NCBI GenBank assembly: GCA_029561355.1
Contig: JAKQJD010000411.1
Coordinates: 1 to 37,346 of the forward strand
Length of the DNA stretch: 37,346 nucleotides
From: Bacteroidota bacterium
GTDB lineage: Bacteria; Bacteroidota; Bacteroidia; Chitinophagales; Saprospiraceae
Reading direction: 5' to 3'
In this document: in pieces, positions 33,994-37,346 of the stretch
How the letters are laid out: every line of letters begins with the position of its first letter
How positions within the stretch are numbered: position 1 is the stretch's first letter
Position numbers and translations under genes: made by a program
Notes under the pieces: generated by a model
Told to the model about the DNA's origin: nothing
Database searches by the model: none
The model's input: only the letters and a program-made list of their open reading frames with translations

Positions 33994-35043
33994 TTATAAA
34001 AAGTCTACGTCGATCGCATACGGGTACGTCATCAAAAACTCCAGGGCTTTTTCAATCGGAAATTTTTCAAACACCACGGCGTACATCATCGAAGTGATGG
34101 GTACGTGCAGCTTATGCTGGCGGGCCAGTTGGTGCGCGATCCGCAAGGTGCGGACGCCCTCGGCCAATTCGGGCATATGCTCGCGGATGTGCTCGGTCGT
34201 TTCCCCTTTGGCAAGCCGCATACCAAACGAATAATTCCGGCTGTTGGTACTTGTAGCGGTGGTAACCAGGTCGCCGATACCCGCCACACCTACGAAGGCA
34301 TGACTCGAAGCGCCGAGTGATTTGCCGAAATACACCATTTCCGCCAGCCCGCGGGCAATAAGCAGGCCCTGAATATTGCGCCCGAGCCCGAGGCCGCCGA
34401 GCATACCGGAGCCGAGTGCCACGATATTTTTCAGCGCACCGGCCAGTTCGGCGCCCAGGATATCGTACGAGCCGAAAACGTGGAACCGCGAACTGTTCAG
34501 CGCCGTTTGCCCGGCCTGGATGACTTCCCGGAAACGGCTGCCGACCACAGTAGCCGCCGGCTGTCCCGCCATGATCTCGGCAGCCAGGTTGGGACCCGAA
34601 AGACACCCTACCCGTACGACGCTGCTTTCTTCGCGCACCACTTCGCTCATGGTGCGCACGTTGGCGCGCGTGAGCACGAGACCCGGTTTTTCGAGGTCAT
34701 TTTCGTCGATATCCTTGAGGTCGAAACCTTTGGTACCGTGAATGATGATGTGATGCGGACGCAAATACGGCGCCAGCGCCTGCATCATGGACCGGAAACT
34801 GTTGGAAGGAACGATCGGGAAAATCAGGGTGCAGCGCGCCGCCAGTTCCGCCAGGTCGCTGGTGGCCGTTACCCGCGCAGAAACCTGTACGCCGAGGTGG
34901 TGCCGGGTTTCATTGATGGAATTAACCACTTCGGTTTTGCGGCTGAAGAGCAGCACGTCCGAATTGTATGCCAGCAGGTTGGCGACTGCAGTGCCGAAGC
35001 TACCCGAGCCCAACACACCTACCGGATTGAAAGGAGAAGCCAT
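33994..35043 (-). CDS. gpsA: NAD(P)H-dependent glycerol-3-phosphate dehydrogenase
   Basis: Makes sn-glycerol 3-phosphate from dihydroxyacetone phosphate for phospholipid synthesis; cytoplasmic. I chose the ATG at 35043 (349 aa, normal length); the open frame extends 27 codons further only because it runs through an inverted repeat (LPLERGPGGEA text). Seen: Rossmann motif GSGSFGTA at 12-19, IFPIVPSNSFRSMM near 90-103, the catalytic-lysine region AGALKNIVALGSGM, and the C-terminal substrate-domain block GVAGIGDLVTTATSTNSRN. All conserved blocks are present. Confidence 0.96.
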   Translation of the reverse strand: MASPFNPVGVLGSGSFGTAVANLLAYNSDVLLFSRKTEVVNSINETRHHLGVQVSARVTATSDLAELAARCTLIFPIVPSNSFRSMMQALAPYLRPHHIIIHGTKGFDLKDIDENDLEKPGLVLTRANVRTMSEVVREESSVVRVGCLSGPNLAAEIMAGQPAATVVGSRFREVIQAGQTALNSSRFHVFGSYDILGAELAGALKNIVALGSGMLGGLGLGRNIQGLLIARGLAEMVYFGKSLGASSHAFVGVAGIGDLVTTATSTNSRNYSFGMRLAKGETTEHIREHMPELAEGVRTLRIAHQLARQHKLHVPITSMMYAVVFEKFPIEKALEFLMTYPYAIDVDFL

Positions 35044-35059
35044 TTGAATGTTCGTTTTT

Positions 35060-35201
35060 GGTGTTTGGGCCTCACCCCCCGGCCCCCTCTCCAAGGGGAG
35101 AGGGGGAGCGAGCACCCTTGGCATCTGCTGATAAGGCGGCCGAAGGTGAATTCACCCCCTCTCCCCTTGGAGAGGGGGCCGGGGGGTGAGGCTCAAACAC
35201 C
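35060..35201. repeat. CCCCTCTCC-type inverted repeat
   Basis: Arms 35060-35107 and 35155-35201 are near-perfect reverse complements. Each contains GTGTTTG, CCTCACCCCCCGGCC and CCCTCTCCAAGGGGAGAGGG, the last being a palindrome in its own right. The loop is about 47 bases. Similar text is, as I recall, widespread between genes in environmental Bacteroidota, where it is often mistranslated as LPLERGPGGE peptides. It sits between gpsA and the phosphatase gene. Confidence 0.88.
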
Positions 35202-35205
35202 TCTT

Positions 35206-36579
35206 TTATTTCATAATGCCGTCGGGACCAATGGTTTTTGTCCAGAGTTCCTTTCCGTCGGCGTCGTAAATTTTCATTTCCAACTGGCGTTCCTTGCGGG
35301 GACCGCTAATATTAAAGATGGAAAAACTGTGGTGGTCCACAACGGTACCATCTACACGATAATCGTTTTTGATCTTTTTACCGGCATCCGTAAACGCACC
35401 CGACGTGAGCGCCGAAACCGTGAGGTCGTACACCCAGTTTCCGGCGCCGTTTTTCATGGCGCTGAGTTCGGTAAAATGCCGGTCGCCCGTGAGAAACACC
35501 ACGCCTTTGATGCCTTCGCGTTCGATACGCGACAAAATAGTGTCGCGTTCGGCCTTATACAGGTGCGTATACGTTTCGTCGTGGTTGTCGGTGGTGAGCA
35601 ATTGCCCGCCAATGGCGACCAATTTAAATGGTGCGCGGCTGGCCGCAAGGGCTTCCAGAAACCATTCGAGTTGATCGTGGCCCAGTGCCGTTTTTTCCGG
35701 ACAGGTTTTGCAGTAGTCGGGAGTGCGGTAATACCGGTTGTCGAGCATAAAAAACTCGATATCTGCGTAATTAAAAAAAGTAGTGCAGCCTTTGTGTCCG
35801 GGTATTCCGTAGGTCGGATTTCCCCAGAAATCCTGAAACACTTGCCAGGCCATGTCTTTGTGAATAAATGTGGCGTCGGCGTCGTTCGGACCGTAATCGT
35901 GGTCGTCCCAGATCGCATAATTATTTGCGGCAGCCAGAAGGGGCTGCATTTCGGGAACAGAACGCGTGTGGGTGGCGCGGTGCAGCATACCCGAACGGGT
36001 ATTGAAATCGGGTTCGCGGAAATACCAGTTGTCGCCCAGCCAAAGCATCACGTCCGGTTTTTTCGCGGCGATGCTGCCAAAAATCTGGTATTCCGAGCCA
36101 TAAGGTTTGCCGGGGCGGTCGTATTCCGGTTCGTTCACGTATGAGCAACTACCCATGGCGATGGAAACTGTCGGCGGGTCGGTGCGGTATTGCCAGAGCG
36201 GTTGGGTTTTGAAAGTCGTGGGGTAAGGAAGTTGAACAGCGCCGCCGTTGATATATACGGTATACTGGTAATTGCGGCCCGGTTCCAGGCGGTCGGCGGT
36301 GCATTTGGCCGTAAATCCGTGTTGAGCGACGGTAACAACCGGCTCGGTCTGGAATTTCCGGTCCGGCTTTTCAGCCTCCCAATATTCGATTTTCACCACG
36401 CCGGCGCTTTTCGTCTGCACCCATATCAGCACTTCAAACATATCCGCATAGCCCAGCATGGGGCCGCTTTGCAGGCCGGCATTGCCCTGGGGGCCGCTGA
36501 TGCTGTTCGAAATCCGGGGAGAACAGGCCGTAGCCGAAAGGATAATAGATAGATAGAAAATTAATCTGTGTCGTTTCAT
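35206..36579 (-). CDS. PhoD-like metallophosphoesterase lipoprotein
   Basis: Alkaline phosphatase D-type enzymes hydrolyse phosphate mono- or diesters with metal ions, here probably on the periplasmic side of a membrane. The ATG at 36579 gives a lipoprotein signal with lipidation Cys19 (SATACS). The 457-aa protein shows an N-terminal fibronectin-like Ig domain (about 35-130) and a PhoD-type catalytic domain: GSCSY near 143, MLWLGDNWYF near 178-187, WDDHDYGPNDAD near 224-235, and TGDRHFTE near 364-371. The metal-binding motifs are intact. The usual substrate is unknown; phosphate scavenging is a reasonable guess. Confidence 0.92.
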   Translation of the reverse strand: MKRHRLIFYLSIILSATACSPRISNSISGPQGNAGLQSGPMLGYADMFEVLIWVQTKSAGVVKIEYWEAEKPDRKFQTEPVVTVAQHGFTAKCTADRLEPGRNYQYTVYINGGAVQLPYPTTFKTQPLWQYRTDPPTVSIAMGSCSYVNEPEYDRPGKPYGSEYQIFGSIAAKKPDVMLWLGDNWYFREPDFNTRSGMLHRATHTRSVPEMQPLLAAANNYAIWDDHDYGPNDADATFIHKDMAWQVFQDFWGNPTYGIPGHKGCTTFFNYADIEFFMLDNRYYRTPDYCKTCPEKTALGHDQLEWFLEALAASRAPFKLVAIGGQLLTTDNHDETYTHLYKAERDTILSRIEREGIKGVVFLTGDRHFTELSAMKNGAGNWVYDLTVSALTSGAFTDAGKKIKNDYRVDGTVVDHHSFSIFNISGPRKERQLEMKIYDADGKELWTKTIGPDGIMK

Positions 36580-36712
36580 GGATCGGATCATTTGATGGGT
36601 GCGAAGGTACATCAAAGGAATCAACCGCTACTTTACGAAAAAGTCAATTCTCGACCCAACCCCGGGGCACTTGTCTTCGTTGTTAAGAATAGAATAAAAT
36701 TTGCTCTACCCC

Positions 36713-36743
36713 TTGCTTTTACCAAAATTAAAATCTTACTTTG
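36713..36743 (+). promoter_or_regulatory. Promoter of the small exported protein
   Basis: TTGC (36713-36716), 19 bases, TTACTTTG (36736-36743): close to TTTG-N19-TAnnTTTG, with start expected near 36750. It directly precedes a gene with an SD site. Confidence 0.5.
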
Positions 36744-36755
36744 TAACAATAAAAA

Positions 36756-36762
36756 AAGGAGG
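36756..36762 (+). promoter_or_regulatory. Strong Shine-Dalgarno site
   Basis: AAGGAGG, 6 bases before the ATG at 36769. Strong SD sites are uncommon in Bacteroidota genes, and this one decides the start over the longer upstream frame. Confidence 0.75.
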
Positions 36763-36768
36763 TTTGTT

Positions 36769-37191
36769 ATGACTACCAAAATGAATACCATTATTATCCT
36801 CCTCGCGATCCCCATGCTGTCTGTTGCTCAGTCTACGGTGGGCAAAACTTTTTCGAAAACTTTTAACACCGAGGACAAGGGTACGATCAAACTGGATCTG
36901 CCGGGAAATGTCGATTTGAAGATTTGGAACAGCCCGACCATTCGTGTTGAAATCAGCGTTAGCCTGGCTAACGGCAACAATTCGATGGTCAACGAACTGG
37001 CAACGGTCGGACGTTACAACATCACCTCCGCAACCGAAGGCGACGTACTGCACATCCTCATGCCGAACATTCAAAAACAGATCAAGGTAAAAGGAGAAGT
37101 CCTCCGCGAAACCCTCAGCTATGTCGTGTTTGCGCCCAAAGACCTGAAAATCATTGTACCGAATGTGGCTACGCTCGCTGAAGTAAAGTAA
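36769..37191 (+). CDS. Small exported protein of unknown function (140 aa)
   Basis: The start at ATG 36769 follows a good SD and gives a signal peptide MTTKMNTIIILLAIPMLSVA with cleavage near Gln21. The mature part reads like a beta-rich domain: GTIKLDLPGNVDLKIWN, PTIRVEISVSLANGN, EGDVLHILMPNIQ and LSYVVFAPKDLKIIVPN. This resembles the DUF4097-like putative auto-adhesin pattern (repeated strand text about norm, sharply alternating hydrophobic residues), which is a guess. It has its own promoter and terminator, so it is monocistronic and probably well expressed. Confidence 0.8.
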   Translation: MTTKMNTIIILLAIPMLSVAQSTVGKTFSKTFNTEDKGTIKLDLPGNVDLKIWNSPTIRVEISVSLANGNNSMVNELATVGRYNITSATEGDVLHILMPNIQKQIKVKGEVLRETLSYVVFAPKDLKIIVPNVATLAEVK

Positions 37192-37215
37192 ATTTTCCCG
37201 TTCTACATACTTAGG

Positions 37216-37250
37216 ATACCCGGTGGCTATGCTTCCGGGTATTTTTGTTT
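37216..37250 (+). terminator. Intrinsic terminator of small exported gene
   Basis: ATACCCGG (37216-37223) and CCGGGTAT (37235-37242) form a perfect 8-bp stem followed by a TTTTGTTT run. The remaining 96 bases of the window hold no recognisable gene. Confidence 0.85.
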
Positions 37251-37346
37251 GTATTGTGTCATCCATGCAACCTTCAACAATTCCGGCGTCTCCATACCGT
37301 TCATTCAGGGCGAAGTCGCATTTTTGCGGCGGATAAATTGTTGAGA

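Noticed and set aside
34480..36144. 554-aa plus-strand open frame
   Set aside because: It runs antisense across gpsA, the inverted repeat and the phosphatase gene, both of which are clear on the minus strand.
37251..37346. Possible start of a further gene at the right edge
   Set aside because: The ATG at 37264 opens only 23 codons before a stop, and no family-like sequence or SD site is seen.

Overview
The window looks like a chromosomal segment of a Bacteroidota bacterium, most likely of the Saprospiria/Chitinophagia type. Evidence: several promoter-like elements fit the Bacteroidota pattern TTTG-N19-TAnnTTTG, Shine-Dalgarno sites are mostly absent, secreted proteins carry Sec signals ending in AQ, and the housekeeping genes (mnmE, grpE-dnaJ, gpsA, a fucose/glucose-type MFS carrier) fit this phylum. 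Housekeeping genes and the large central locus are GC-rich. The toxin-antitoxin, NYN and restriction genes are visibly AT-richer, suggesting acquisition by transfer.

Layout. Positions 1-1573 (minus) hold a darTG DNA ADP-ribosylation toxin-antitoxin pair, with darG cut by the window edge. Positions 1976-3997 (minus) encode an exported protein of unknown function. Positions 4280-18763 (plus) hold a four-gene locus of giant proteins without signal peptides: a DUF6603-like protein of 1483 aa and proteins of 681, 1351 and 1223 aa. I cannot assign a function to this locus; it is the best candidate here for an undescribed system. Positions 18764-22900 are a graveyard of mobile and defence-type genes: two palindromic operators beside the 3' end of a deleted hipA, an NYN-domain nuclease, a candidate small RNA with tandem terminators, a half-length HsdS, a palindromic/tandem repeat block, a CPBP membrane protease, and a small gene next to a truncated nucleotidyltransferase. 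A hairpin-bearing repeat of about 60 bp occurs in direct orientation at 1907 and 21137, bracketing the giant-gene locus and part of this accessory region.

From 22921 the content is mainly core: mnmE (minus), a TlpA-like thioredoxin, grpE, dnaJ, tRNA-Leu(GAG), an MFS transporter, a 1492-aa WD40/TPR exported protein (minus), gpsA (minus), a PhoD-like lipoprotein phosphatase (minus) and a small exported protein (plus).

A second theme is intergenic DNA. At least seven gaps are filled by long inverted repeats made of low-complexity text. Each has different words but the same arm-loop-arm architecture. Related low-complexity text is also found inside the GTPase domain of mnmE. Several of these repeats create false N-terminal extensions of neighbouring genes, so I moved those starts to the first methionine that gives a family-like or signal-peptide N-terminus.
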